From a virus, in IMG/VR virus record IMGVR_UViG_3300033143_006241, positions 1 through 52,390 of that record: 52,390 nucleotides of DNA; one strand, 5' to 3'. Positions 1-7,363 of the stretch are shown piece by piece. Position 1 is the stretch's first letter. Every line of letters starts with the position of its first letter. A program made the translations under genes and the position numbers. Under the pieces are notes generated by a model. The model had not been told where the DNA came from and ran no database searches. It saw only the letters and a program-made list of their open reading frames with translations.

Positions 1-2
1 AA

Positions 3-173
3 AGTGAAGTATATGAAAAACAGGTAGGAATTTGTCCTATATGTAATAAACAATTTGATTTAGAAGAAATGGAAGCTGATCATATAATACCTTGGCATGA
101 TGGTGGTAAAACCATTATTGATAATTGTCAAATGTTGTGCAAGCATGATAATAGAACTAAATCGGGGAAATAA
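3..173 (+). CDS. HNH endonuclease, C-terminal part (5' end outside window)
   Basis: The frame is open from the window edge to a TAA stop and gives 56 residues. It contains a zinc-binding CPIC pair, then an ADHIIPW segment with the HNH histidine, a GGKT turn, N-C-Q-M-L-C and a final H-D-N-R-T-K-S. This order (C-x2-C, D-H, N, C, N-R-x-K) is the usual treble-clef HNH nuclease found at the C-terminus of phage homing or restriction-type nucleases. The N-terminal domain that would tell which is outside the window. The gene is on the plus strand with the next HNH gene 35 bases downstream. Confidence 0.8.
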   Translation, partial: SEVYEKQVGICPICNKQFDLEEMEADHIIPWHDGGKTIIDNCQMLCKHDNRTKSGK

Positions 174-208
174 AAATATGAATTACTAAAATAAAGGAAA
201 TAACAATC

Positions 209-1012
209 ATGGGAAATACCACACAACCTACTATACTCGATAATAATACATGTGTATACTGTGGCACAAAACTGGACAGTAAAACAAAAACAAAAGAACA
301 TGTAATAGCAAGAAAATTCATTCCAAAAGGAAAACTCAATAACCAATGGAATTTAATAGCTAATGCTTGTATAGGATGTAATGAGTGTAAGGGTATATTA
401 GAGGACGACATCTCAGCAATTACAATGCAATATAAAAGTAAAGATTCAAGTTTGACTAAGGAAGCACAGAGAAAAGGTAAAGGCAGTACCAACAAACTGA
501 CAGGAAAAAAAGTTTTAGATAGTTTAGGAACAAGTACATCCGATTATGATATTGCTAGGATACCTTATGATATTATCGGAACAGCACAATGTAAAGTCTG
601 GCGTGTTTATAAATTAGCAAAAGCACATATAATAGCATTCTATTATTTAACAACATATAATAAAAAAATAAATAGTGGTAATATTTTAACTGATCCTTTT
701 TATTATATAATAGTTTCTAACAGGTTAAACTGGGGAAACAGTTTGAATACAATATTTGCATCAATAGTATATGATTGGAATATTATATTTAATAAAGACA
801 CAGCAAAAGGTTATTTTAAAACTACTATCAAAAAACAACCTAATATAAATTGCCACTCATGGGCACTTGAATGGAATAAAAATTTTCGCATTATCGGTTT
901 TTTTGGAAAACCAGAAAAACAATTAATAGGTATTTTTAAAAAAACATATACTAACAATCTCTATTCTAAAGGTAAAATATTAGATAAAAATGATGATATT
1001 ATGTTTACCTAA
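209..1012 (+). CDS. HNH-type endonuclease, 267 aa
   Basis: The N-terminal 70 residues hold a treble-clef HNH signature: C15-x2-C18, E30-H31, N48, then C54-x2-C57-N-E-C60-K61. This is the pattern of HNH nucleases whose first histidine pair reads E-H. The remaining 200 residues are rich in aromatic residues and lysine and are not recognised; they may bind DNA or a partner. An AAGGA ribosome-binding site lies upstream of the ATG. It follows another HNH gene on the same strand, opposite to the rest of the window, which fits a mobile or accessory insertion. The target is unknown. Confidence 0.65.
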   Translation: MGNTTQPTILDNNTCVYCGTKLDSKTKTKEHVIARKFIPKGKLNNQWNLIANACIGCNECKGILEDDISAITMQYKSKDSSLTKEAQRKGKGSTNKLTGKKVLDSLGTSTSDYDIARIPYDIIGTAQCKVWRVYKLAKAHIIAFYYLTTYNKKINSGNILTDPFYYIIVSNRLNWGNSLNTIFASIVYDWNIIFNKDTAKGYFKTTIKKQPNINCHSWALEWNKNFRIIGFFGKPEKQLIGIFKKTYTNNLYSKGKILDKNDDIMFT

Positions 1013-1061
1013 AACCGTATGTTTGTATTATAGAATAAATTATCGCCGCAAGGTATTCTTA

Positions 1062-1352
1062 ATGAATAAAAATCAAATTACAGAATTACAAAAGAAATTT
1101 AAAAATGGCCCTGTGCATATCTTCAATCCTGTGCCTACGAATGAAGAAGAGGCCCGTGCTCATGGAAATGCTTTGGCCGCATCTGGCAATTATCCCGTTG
1201 GAACAAGCGAATGTTTCAATGTAGGAATATCGGGGGGTTGCAGCCCAAAATGTTTCGTATACCTTAAAGGAGAGTGTACCGAACCACAAGAAATGATTGG
1301 TCGACTTGACACAGAAGCCTTAAAACAACAACATCAAGCATTATATGGTTAG
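1062..1352 (+). CDS. Small conserved-looking phage protein, 96 aa, cysteine-bearing
   Basis: Not recognised. I chose the ATG at 1062 because an AAGG ribosome-binding site sits just upstream; an upstream in-frame ATG at 990 overlaps the previous gene and has no such site. The protein begins with a polar helix (NKNQITELQKKF), then G-P-V-H-I-F-N-P. A glycine/cysteine-rich core follows (ECFNVG, GGCSPKCFVY, GECTEP) with four cysteines spaced to bind a metal. No signal peptide or membrane segment is visible. A strong intrinsic terminator follows 40 bases after the stop, so it is the last gene of this plus-strand group. Confidence 0.7.
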   Translation: MNKNQITELQKKFKNGPVHIFNPVPTNEEEARAHGNALAASGNYPVGTSECFNVGISGGCSPKCFVYLKGECTEPQEMIGRLDTEALKQQHQALYG

Positions 1353-1391
1353 TCTTGAAAACCCTGTTTAATACTTTATTTATAAAAAAGT

Positions 1392-1420
1392 TATCGCCAC
1401 CTCGTGTGGCGATATTTTTT
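1392..1420 (+). terminator. Rho-independent terminator
   Basis: A 9-bp perfect stem (TATCGCCAC pairing with GTGGCGATA, loop CTCGT) is followed immediately by six T residues. It ends the plus-strand group of HNH and small genes. Confidence 0.9.
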
Positions 1421-1425
1421 ATTGG

Positions 1426-1450
1426 GCACAAAGAATCCTATTCTTTGTGC
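1426..1450. repeat. Perfect 11-bp inverted repeat
   Basis: GCACAAAGAAT is separated by CCT from its exact reverse complement. It lies 5 bases after the terminator and has no T-run on the plus strand, so it may be a protein-binding palindrome or an RNA hairpin rather than a second terminator. The rest of the 1353-1621 gap is very AT-rich except for an alternating CGCGCGCGC tract near 1532-1540. I see no convincing promoter for the gene at 1622. Confidence 0.7.
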
Positions 1451-1621
1451 AAAACTATTTGTATTAATGTTGTTATTAGTATTATATACATATAAATTTT
1501 TTTTACTTATATTATTTTTTTTGCATTTCAACGCGCGCGCACCCACAGAAAAACCAAACTCAAAAAAGTAGCTTACAGGATCGGGCTTCTTTTTAACCTC
1601 TGGATTTTTTGAATATATGGT

Positions 1622-2275
1622 ATGGGACTTGCATCTATTTTAGATATGAAAAACTTTAAAACATGTAATTCAGTTTTTATAGGAACTCAGAAATTCAACT
1701 TTGATCAATATGGAATCATCAACACTGATTTTGGATACATCCAACGGCTTGATAACTCAATCAAAGTTATTAACACTACTAAGATTGACATGCCCGTCAA
1801 CTGTCCCTGTGGTAAATGTAATATCATTACAAAAAAAATAGATCCATGGGATACAATTTATAATATACCAGCCAAGGTATACGGAGATGTTATTAGATTT
1901 AAAAAGGCGGGCTGGAAAAATATAAGAATAATAACATGTAATGAAACAAAAACTCAACTACCTATAATAAGAATGTCTCTAACTATATTTAAAAAACATT
2001 TTAATATTAAAAAATATATTTTACCATTCTATTATAACAAATACAAATCAAACATAACAACACTATCACATTCACACAAACATTTTGAGTTTATTTTACA
2101 CGAAGAGAGGGCAGACACACCAGCCATGAACTGTTGTGTATTCGACGACAACGTAGACAACAAAGCAATATATATAACAATGGCAATGATAAGCGCCCAA
2201 CTTGATGGTAAAAAAGTATGGTATGCTTTTGACAAAAAGGAGGGTTTAAAATTTGTTTCTTTTAAAGTTTCCTAA
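1622..2275 (+). CDS. Unknown protein, 217 aa, with a CPCGKC cysteine cluster
   Basis: Not recognised. Residues 58-65 or so form a V-N-C-P-C-G-K-C cluster that could bind a metal. It is followed by a mixed alpha/beta region with I-D-P-W-D and a C-terminal strand-rich half ending in K-K-V-W-Y-A-F-D. No membrane segment is seen. The start is uncertain: neither ATG 1622 nor the next in-frame ATG (about 1649) has a clear ribosome-binding site. It is transcribed toward, and ends 30 bases from, the first minus-strand gene. Confidence 0.6.
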   Translation: MGLASILDMKNFKTCNSVFIGTQKFNFDQYGIINTDFGYIQRLDNSIKVINTTKIDMPVNCPCGKCNIITKKIDPWDTIYNIPAKVYGDVIRFKKAGWKNIRIITCNETKTQLPIIRMSLTIFKKHFNIKKYILPFYYNKYKSNITTLSHSHKHFEFILHEERADTPAMNCCVFDDNVDNKAIYITMAMISAQLDGKKVWYAFDKKEGLKFVSFKVS

Positions 2276-2304
2276 TCTATTTATTACCAACTAAGTTTCT
2301 GTTC

Positions 2305-2535
2305 TTATTTATCATCACCACTATTAATGTCTATATTTATACCTGTATTACTTATAAATTCAAGCAGTTCTGTAGGAACTGCATCATCAGTCTTCCAATA
2401 AAAACTTAAATTAGCTCGCAAATCGCCTTCACATTTTACTCCCATATTCATACGGTTATATGTAGACTGATCGTATTGTTCTTTACTGAACTCTAAGTAT
2501 TCAACCTTAACAAAAGGAATATTGATTGTTTGCAT
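2305..2535 (-). CDS. Unknown small protein, 76 aa
   Basis: Not recognised. The protein is acidic, with alternating strand-like segments (INIPFVKVEYLEF, RANLSFYWK) and an acidic tail ending GDDK. It starts at an ATG, stands alone behind the terminator at 2602-2630, and is convergent with the plus-strand gene that ends at 2275. Because the upstream operon terminates before it, it needs its own promoter, which I could not identify; it lacks the -24/-12 element used elsewhere. Confidence 0.55.
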   Translation of the reverse strand: MQTINIPFVKVEYLEFSKEQYDQSTYNRMNMGVKCEGDLRANLSFYWKTDDAVPTELLEFISNTGINIDINSGDDK

Positions 2536-2601
2536 TACAACGCTCCACTTTAATTATTTACAACAAAACTAAATACGTATCTAATCTATCAACAGCAGAT
2601 T

Positions 2602-2630
2602 AAAAAACAAGGGCTGCCTAAGCAGCCCCT
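2602..2630 (-). terminator. Rho-independent terminator of the Rad52-unfoldase operon
   Basis: On the minus strand GGGCTGC and GCAGCCC form a 7-bp G/C-rich stem with a 4-base loop, followed by TTG and a run of six T residues. It lies 24 bases after the stop of the unfoldase gene and has no T-run on the plus strand, so it acts on minus-strand transcripts. Confidence 0.88.
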
Positions 2631-2653
2631 TACCCACGTCCCTTACCATTACT

Positions 2654-4582
2654 TTAGTTACAACACTTTGTACAGGTATCACACCTATTCGCAACAACCT
2701 TTTCCGAAACAAAATTAGTTATAGTATTACAATGTTTATAGATAACTTTTTTGTTCTTAACTCTTGTACTAATTACAGTATCTTTTTCAATACCGTGTTT
2801 AATAATGTAATCAGCCAAAGAATCGGACACAACATTTTCTACAGTCCGTTTTATTTCCCGAGCACCATAGGTTTCAGAATAACCTTTCTTTAGTATAAGT
2901 CTTTTTACAGCTTGAGAAAAGTTTATAAAAATATGCTTATCTTCTAAATAATTATTTAACTTATCTAGTTCAAGTTCAACAATTTTAGAACAGGATTTTT
3001 TATCCATATCATTAAAATATACAGTACCTGTCAATCTATTTAAAAACTCCGGTTTAAACATATCTTTTATAGCTTTTTTTATTACTATATTTTTTCGTTT
3101 ACTTGTTATTTTATTTACATCACCAAATCCAATTGTTTTTCCTATACCTTGAACTTCTGTAGCCCCTATATTTGAAGTCATAAGAATTAGTGTATCTTTA
3201 AAGGATACAACTTCACCATGATTATCTGTTAACCTTCCTTCATCCATTATCTGAAGCATTAATTGATGAACTTTTTCACTTGCTTTTTCTACTTCATCAA
3301 ACAATACTACCGAAAAAGGATTTTCAAGAATAGCATTTGTAAGTATACCACCCTCGTCGCTGCGAACATAACCATTTGGGCTTCCTATAAGCTTCGAATA
3401 CTCATGATCAGCAGAATACTCAGAACAATCTATTCTAATAAAGCCACCTTCGGCCTCTTTCTTAAACAATTCATCTGCCAAAACTTTAGCTAGTAATGTT
3501 TTACCTACACCTGTTTTACCAGCGAGCAAGAAAGATCCTATTGGACATACTGGATCTTTAATTCCTATTTTAGATCTCTTTAAAGCTCTTATTATATCAT
3601 TAGTGGCACCCTGTTGCCCTATTACTAATTTATTAAGTTCACCTTCTAAATCTAACAATTTATCAGACGAAATATCCTTTAATGTCTTATATTCTGTTTT
3701 CTGCACTACTCTTTTACTTGAAGAGGATGCTATATTTGTTTTTTTATTTAATTTTTTATAGTTAGCCCCAGGATTAACGGCTACGCATAGTTCATAAAGC
3801 TCGTCAACCACTTGTTGTGGGGTAAATTTTGTCAATAATCCAAACCTGTCTATAAGACCAAATACAGATTCAATATCTTTTATAAACGATGTTATTATAA
3901 AAGATTTATAAGAGGGCTCATCTTCATAATTTCCCATCAAGACTACTTCTTTGAGATTATCTACTTCGAATTTTCTAATAATCACATACATAATAAGTCT
4001 ATCCCACCACTTCTTTACATAAACATGCTTTGTTTTTTTAACAGCTTCTATTGTTTTTAGTATGTGATCATCTAATGTTTGTCCATTTGATTTTTCAGAT
4101 TCATGACCCTCTACTGCTGCGTTTTCTGAACCAACAATCTCGTTAACAGTTTTATCATCAAATACAGCATCCTCCATTGGGCTATCTTTTGTGTTCCAAG
4201 ATGGGTTTTCAACAAACGGATACCCATCAACCTCACCGCTGTCATCTACTCTAATAAGACCAAACGGGTTTACAATTAAACCGTCTGGATTTAATAAAGG
4301 ATTAATTTTATATAATTTTATTAAAAGCCCTTCTCTGAATACATCAAAATTAGAAACAAGATCTTTGTTAGAATTAATAAAATATAAAAGTTGTCCTATA
4401 TTAATAACATAAATAGATAATATATAATCTTCATACCTTCTTTTTGGGATCAAACCTCTTTCTTTTGAAAACATCGAAAGCTCTGATTCGATATCTTCTT
4501 TGTTATCCATTTTTAAAATCCTAACCGACATGCCTATTTTATCAAAAGGAACCTGTATTACTTCATACTTTTTATTATCCAT
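2654..4582 (-). CDS. Hsp100/ClpA-like AAA+ unfoldase with one AAA+ module, 642 aa
   Basis: The C-terminal half is a canonical D2-type Clp/Hsp100 module: Walker A GKTGVGKT (355-362), Walker B VVLFDE (425-430), sensor 1 TSNIG (469-473), arginine finger in PEFLNR (R516) and sensor 2 GAR (573-575). Such modules unfold proteins by threading them through a hexamer pore. The first 300 residues are not a Clp N-domain or D1 module that I recognise. The end carries a C-x2-C-x2-CC cluster (634-641) not typical of ClpA or ClpB. No GAFTGA loop is present, so it is not a sigma-54 activator. It lies 16 bases after the Rad52-like gene and ends the operon. No ClpP gene is in the window, so it may recruit host ClpP or act alone. 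Confidence 0.85.
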   Translation of the reverse strand: MDNKKYEVIQVPFDKIGMSVRILKMDNKEDIESELSMFSKERGLIPKRRYEDYILSIYVINIGQLLYFINSNKDLVSNFDVFREGLLIKLYKINPLLNPDGLIVNPFGLIRVDDSGEVDGYPFVENPSWNTKDSPMEDAVFDDKTVNEIVGSENAAVEGHESEKSNGQTLDDHILKTIEAVKKTKHVYVKKWWDRLIMYVIIRKFEVDNLKEVVLMGNYEDEPSYKSFIITSFIKDIESVFGLIDRFGLLTKFTPQQVVDELYELCVAVNPGANYKKLNKKTNIASSSSKRVVQKTEYKTLKDISSDKLLDLEGELNKLVIGQQGATNDIIRALKRSKIGIKDPVCPIGSFLLAGKTGVGKTLLAKVLADELFKKEAEGGFIRIDCSEYSADHEYSKLIGSPNGYVRSDEGGILTNAILENPFSVVLFDEVEKASEKVHQLMLQIMDEGRLTDNHGEVVSFKDTLILMTSNIGATEVQGIGKTIGFGDVNKITSKRKNIVIKKAIKDMFKPEFLNRLTGTVYFNDMDKKSCSKIVELELDKLNNYLEDKHIFINFSQAVKRLILKKGYSETYGAREIKRTVENVVSDSLADYIIKHGIEKDTVISTRVKNKKVIYKHCNTITNFVSEKVVANRCDTCTKCCN

Positions 4583-4598
4583 GTTGTTTTAAATTCTC

Positions 4599-5504
4599 CT
4601 ATTCTTTAAAAGTAGTTGAAGTTAAACCGGATCTTACTATTAAACCTGCCTCACTTGCCGTTAATTCATCAATAGACTTTTGTTTTCCTATAATTTGTTC
4701 AATATAATCTTCTATAGCAACTCCTTTCATCTTAGCAAGATTAAGTATAACAAGTTTTTGTGTGTTTTTAGGACTAGCCGTTGTACCACCAAGATCACCA
4801 TAATCAAAACCGTGATCAACCACAGAATTATCTTCTGATTCCGTTTGTGTAACAGGTTCCTCTTGAGTTTGTTCTTCTTTCTTCTCAACAGTTTCTGTTT
4901 TAGGAACAACATCTATTTTCTTTTTTGATGCTGCCAACCTTTTTTTAAGTTCTATTATTTTACTATTTTTTTCAGCAGCATTTGGTTTACTAACCTTTTG
5001 TTCTGCTTGTTTTGGTGGACTTTGTTTACCTGAATCCTGTGAAACAGGCTTGCTTGTATTCGTTTGTTTATTATCGATATCAGAAACTCTAACATACTCT
5101 CCTGTAATTGGATCTTTAGTAACATCCATTTCTTTATTTCCAATACAAAGCTGCTTTGAACAAGCCTTCAAGCTATCCATGACAGCGTTTCCATACGCAT
5201 CTCCAAGATTAACTGGTTTTCCTTTGTTAATACCGCTAGTATACTTGTGTATTGGCGCAGAACCAAAGGCCTCTTTTTTTATAACATTATCACCAACTGT
5301 AGCTGATAATTCTAATAACAAAAGAACAGTATCATCATTAATTACTTTATGTGAAATTACACGTGTATTCCACAAACAACCAAACACTTCATTTAGACGA
5401 CTACGTATTGCAGATGCAGGGACATAAGGATACTTTTGTTTTGGTAATATTCTTATTTCTATTTCTTTTTCTAAAGCTTTAACTAAATCTTCATTCTGTG
5501 CCAT
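4599..5504 (-). CDS. Rad52/22-family single-strand annealing protein, 301 aa
   Basis: The first 120 residues fit the Rad52-like annealing core: the N-terminal YVPASAIRSRLNEVFG segment, a central beta-rich stretch, and the helical GDAYGNAVMDSLKACSKQLCIGN block that matches the family's conserved D-x-L-K-R-A-x-x-x-x-G motif. Residues 150-240 are a disordered Q/K/E-rich linker. The last 60 residues form a small helical domain, possibly for partner contacts such as SSB. Such proteins anneal complementary single strands in phage recombination. An AGGAG site precedes the ATG, and a -24/-12 promoter sits 34 bases upstream of the start. Confidence 0.75.
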   Translation of the reverse strand: MAQNEDLVKALEKEIEIRILPKQKYPYVPASAIRSRLNEVFGCLWNTRVISHKVINDDTVLLLLELSATVGDNVIKKEAFGSAPIHKYTSGINKGKPVNLGDAYGNAVMDSLKACSKQLCIGNKEMDVTKDPITGEYVRVSDIDNKQTNTSKPVSQDSGKQSPPKQAEQKVSKPNAAEKNSKIIELKKRLAASKKKIDVVPKTETVEKKEEQTQEEPVTQTESEDNSVVDHGFDYGDLGGTTASPKNTQKLVILNLAKMKGVAIEDYIEQIIGKQKSIDELTASEAGLIVRSGLTSTTFKE

Positions 5505-5537
5505 CTTGAATCTCCTATGTTTTTTACTATGAATTAA

Positions 5538-5554
5538 TGCAATATGTGTGCCAA
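5538..5554 (-). promoter_or_regulatory. Sigma-54-type promoter P1 (Rad52-like operon)
   Basis: The minus strand reads TTGGCACACATATTGCA, matching the RpoN consensus TGGCAC-N5-TTGCA with the required 12-base GG-to-GC step. The predicted start is near 5527, giving a leader of about 23 bases to the ATG at 5504. It lies 6 bases past the tmRNA 3' end. Confidence 0.85.
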
Positions 5555-5559
5555 ACTGT

Positions 5560-5886
5560 TGGTGGAGGCGGCGAGAATCGAACTCGCGTCTTAAGTACCA
5601 AATTAAAAACCATTATACAGCAATTTGCTATAATTTGCTATCTATAAAACTAATACTAAATACCTTAACATATAATGCAGTTGTTAGGTTTCTGTTCCAA
5701 GGTGCCTAACCGCCCGTGTAGCTATATATTAGCTACAAGTGCTACTTTGTCTGCCTTTATAGCAGAGTTTACGTAGCCGTACATATTAGTGTTAATTATT
5801 TTTTTGATACGTTTTTAAGTAGTCAAGTATCATCTACTTGCTGTGATTATTCAAATTGTTTACCTAATCGAACCCTGATCGCCCCC
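5560..5886 (-). ncRNA. ssrA: tmRNA (SsrA), 327 nt
   Basis: This RNA rescues stalled ribosomes by acting as tRNA-Ala and then as a short mRNA. The 5' end GGGGGCG pairs with CGCCTCC near the 3' end as a 7-bp acceptor stem (one G-U), followed by discriminator A and an encoded CCA. The T arm is GCGAG-TTCGATT-CTCGC. The 5' part has the conserved GGGTTCGATTAGG. The tag frame ends inside a hairpin (GTAGCTA-ATATA-TAGCTAC). A later GTTAGG/CCTAAC pairing fits a pseudoknot. It is one-piece, not permuted. A -24/-12 promoter starts about 13 bases upstream. The predicted tag is described separately. Confidence 0.93.
5722..5778 (-). other. Predicted tmRNA tag reading frame
   Basis: Only one of the three frames in the central part of the tmRNA is open and ends in hydrophobic residues: GYVNSAIKADKVALVANI, then TAG. 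The stop lies in the predicted hairpin after the tag, as in other tmRNAs. The resume codon is inferred: GGC (Gly) is the best candidate, GCT (Ala) a few codons later is possible. The tag ends VALVANI rather than the usual ALAA-type degron. Confidence 0.6.
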
Positions 5887-5909
5887 ATATTTTATTTAAT
5901 ATATACTCA

Positions 5910-5926
5910 TGCAAATTCTATGCCAA
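5910..5926 (-). promoter_or_regulatory. Sigma-54-type promoter P2 (tmRNA)
   Basis: TTGGCATAGAATTTGCA on the minus strand has GG and GC 12 bases apart. The predicted start is near 5899, 13 bases before the tmRNA 5' end, leaving a short leader for RNase P removal. Its -24 box overlaps the last codons and stop (L-A-TAG) of the uracil-DNA glycosylase gene. Confidence 0.85.
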
Positions 5927-6445
5927 AGATAACTCATACGCTTTTTTAATACAATCAAAAAATTTCTGTTTTGGTGCATAATTTCTCAAATAGTAAGAAG
6001 GATGGCAAATAGGCATAACCATCATACCATTTAAAATTTTATGAATATTTCCTTCTTCTTTTGTAATAGATTTGAGTGTTGGTATAAAAACTTTTGAAGC
6101 AACCCTACCTAACAAACAAATAACTTTAGGTTTTACCTCAATAATTTCACGCACTAAATAGGGTAAACATGTTTCAATTTCTAAATCTTTTGGATCTCTA
6201 TTTTTCAGGGGTCTGCATTTTACTATATTTGAAATATAAATATTATCCCGTGTAATATCTATGCAGTTTAAAGCCTCATCTATAAGATCCCCGCTTCTAC
6301 CAACAAAGGGTATCCCTTGTTTATCTTCTTCCCTGCCGGGGGCTTCCCCTACGAACATTAATCTAGCATGGTTATTTCCTTTACCATTTACTATATTAGT
6401 TCTAGTTTTATATAATTCACACGCCTTACAATTTTCTATTAACAT
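5918..6445 (-). CDS. Family 4 (Fe-S) uracil-DNA glycosylase, 175 aa
   Basis: The enzyme removes uracil from DNA to start base-excision repair. The four Fe-S cysteines of family 4 are at C6, C9, C77 and C93. The catalytic motif GEAPGREED is at 33-41 and the DNA-intercalation motif HPSYYLR begins at H148. The length is normal for a compact family 4 enzyme. It stands alone between two -24/-12 promoters: P3 drives it, and P2 lies across its stop codon. Together with the dUTPase at 8716-9177 it suggests the phage keeps uracil out of its DNA. A role in replication, as in poxvirus UDG, is an alternative. Confidence 0.9.
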   Translation of the reverse strand: MLIENCKACELYKTRTNIVNGKGNNHARLMFVGEAPGREEDKQGIPFVGRSGDLIDEALNCIDITRDNIYISNIVKCRPLKNRDPKDLEIETCLPYLVREIIEVKPKVICLLGRVASKVFIPTLKSITKEEGNIHKILNGMMVMPICHPSYYLRNYAPKQKFFDCIKKAYELSLA

Positions 6446-6482
6446 AAAAAACCATTCCTATTCTACTTTTGATAAGTATTAA

Positions 6483-6499
6483 TGCAATTCTTGTGCCAA
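6483..6499 (-). promoter_or_regulatory. Sigma-54-type promoter P3 (UDG)
   Basis: TTGGCACAAGAATTGCA on the minus strand fits the RpoN consensus with correct spacing. The predicted start is near 6472, a leader of about 27 bases before the UDG ATG at 6445. It lies just after the stop of the zinc-ribbon gene at 6504. Confidence 0.85.
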
Positions 6500-6503
6500 C
6501 ACA

Positions 6504-6719
6504 CTATAATCTAGTCATTTTGATAGGCTCAGAAATCACTACTCCAGGAGTAGGGGGACATGTAGGTAACCATTTACCACCAATATTTATACTTCCAGTC
6601 TTTCCAAATTTATCTGGATAACAAAATAAAACGGAACACTTATTACATTTATATATTCCTGGCATTTCTGGAGAAACAATAGAATATGAATTATTACCAC
6701 ATATAGGACATTTAAACAT
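6504..6719 (-). CDS. Zinc-ribbon protein, 71 aa
   Basis: C4-P-I-C7 and C25-N-K-C28 form a four-cysteine zinc ribbon at the N-terminus. The remaining residues are a short G/P-rich tail (GSINIGGKWLPTCPPTP). Function unknown; such ribbons in phages often contact nucleic acid or RNA polymerase. It follows the cold-shock gene by 13 bases and is the last gene before promoter P3. Confidence 0.65.
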   Translation of the reverse strand: MFKCPICGNNSYSIVSPEMPGIYKCNKCSVLFCYPDKFGKTGSINIGGKWLPTCPPTPGVVISEPIKMTRL

Positions 6720-6732
6720 AATTAACTCCTAA

Positions 6733-6945
6733 TTATTCATCTTCTTTTATCACTTTAACATTAGCGCTTTGAATACCATACTCACTTTCGACAACCTCGT
6801 ATTCAACCAACTGCCCAGGATAAACTACTTTATACCCATCCCCTTCAATTGCAGAATAATGTACAAATACATCCTTTCCATCAGATCCTGTAATAAAACC
6901 ATGACCTTTTTTACCATTAAACCATTTAACTCTTCCTGTAGCCAT
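6733..6945 (-). CDS. Cold-shock-domain protein, 70 aa
   Basis: A full CspA-type OB fold: [10 protein letters not shown] start, RNP1-like KGHGFI (13-18) and RNP2-like VFVHY (26-30), then SAIEGDGYK and a V-E-Y-E-V strand. These proteins bind single-stranded RNA and DNA and melt RNA structure. I start at the ATG at 6945 because GGAGG lies 8 bases upstream; the longer frame would begin at a TTG inside that site. RNP1 has His in place of the usual aromatic residue. Confidence 0.93.
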   Translation of the reverse strand: MATGRVKWFNGKKGHGFITGSDGKDVFVHYSAIEGDGYKVVYPGQLVEYEVVESEYGIQSANVKVIKEDE

Positions 6946-7011
6946 CTTAAATCCCTCCAAATCGTAAAATTTATAGCTATAACACTACTATACTATAAAA
7001 AGCTCAGACAG

Positions 7012-7362
7012 TTAATCTACGCCAGCTGTTGAAGAGATATTACCTAAAACCCCTGTAAGAGGATGGCTATCATCACGAGGTGTTTCTTGTAACATTCTTT
7101 TGGTTTCTTCTTTTATTATAAACTTCTTTTTTTCACTACCTTTAAGAAAATACCAATCAGGTCTTTTATATTTTTTAATATTATTACCTTTGTTTATTTC
7201 TTTGTCTAGTTTCTTGTGATCAGGGGTAAAATATTCACACCTGCGTTTTTTTCTAGCTTTTAATTTTATTTTACTAACATTACATATAGATAAAACGTCA
7301 TCATAATTACTACACCAAATACATTTTATACTTTTATTTTTATAGTCAATTATTGGTTCCAT
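7012..7362 (-). CDS. Unknown basic protein, 116 aa, with Cys pair
   Basis: Not recognised. The N-terminus has C14-I-W-C17, C27 and C42 that could bind zinc, followed by a very lysine/arginine-rich middle (KLKARKKRRC, KKYKRPDWYFLKGSEKKKF) suggesting nucleic-acid binding. The C-terminal 25 residues look disordered. It follows the nuclease gene at 7364 with essentially no gap. Confidence 0.6.
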   Translation of the reverse strand: MEPIIDYKNKSIKCIWCSNYDDVLSICNVSKIKLKARKKRRCEYFTPDHKKLDKEINKGNNIKKYKRPDWYFLKGSEKKKFIIKEETKRMLQETPRDDSHPLTGVLGNISSTAGVD

Positions 7363-7363
7363 T

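Noticed and set aside
2654-4582. The AAA+ protein as the missing sigma-54 activator
   Set aside because: Its motifs (NIG sensor, PEFLNR, GAR, Clp-type pore region) are those of Hsp100 unfoldases, and no GAFTGA loop or helix-turn-helix end is present.
5263-5427. Open frames on the plus strand opposite the Rad52-like gene and elsewhere
   Set aside because: They run antisense to recognisable proteins, lack ribosome-binding sites and show no domain pattern, so they are shadows of real genes.
6946-7011. A promoter of the -24/-12 type upstream of the cold-shock gene
   Set aside because: The gap is AT-rich with TATA-like strings, but no GG/GC pair at 12-base spacing is present. I could not support a sigma-70 promoter either.
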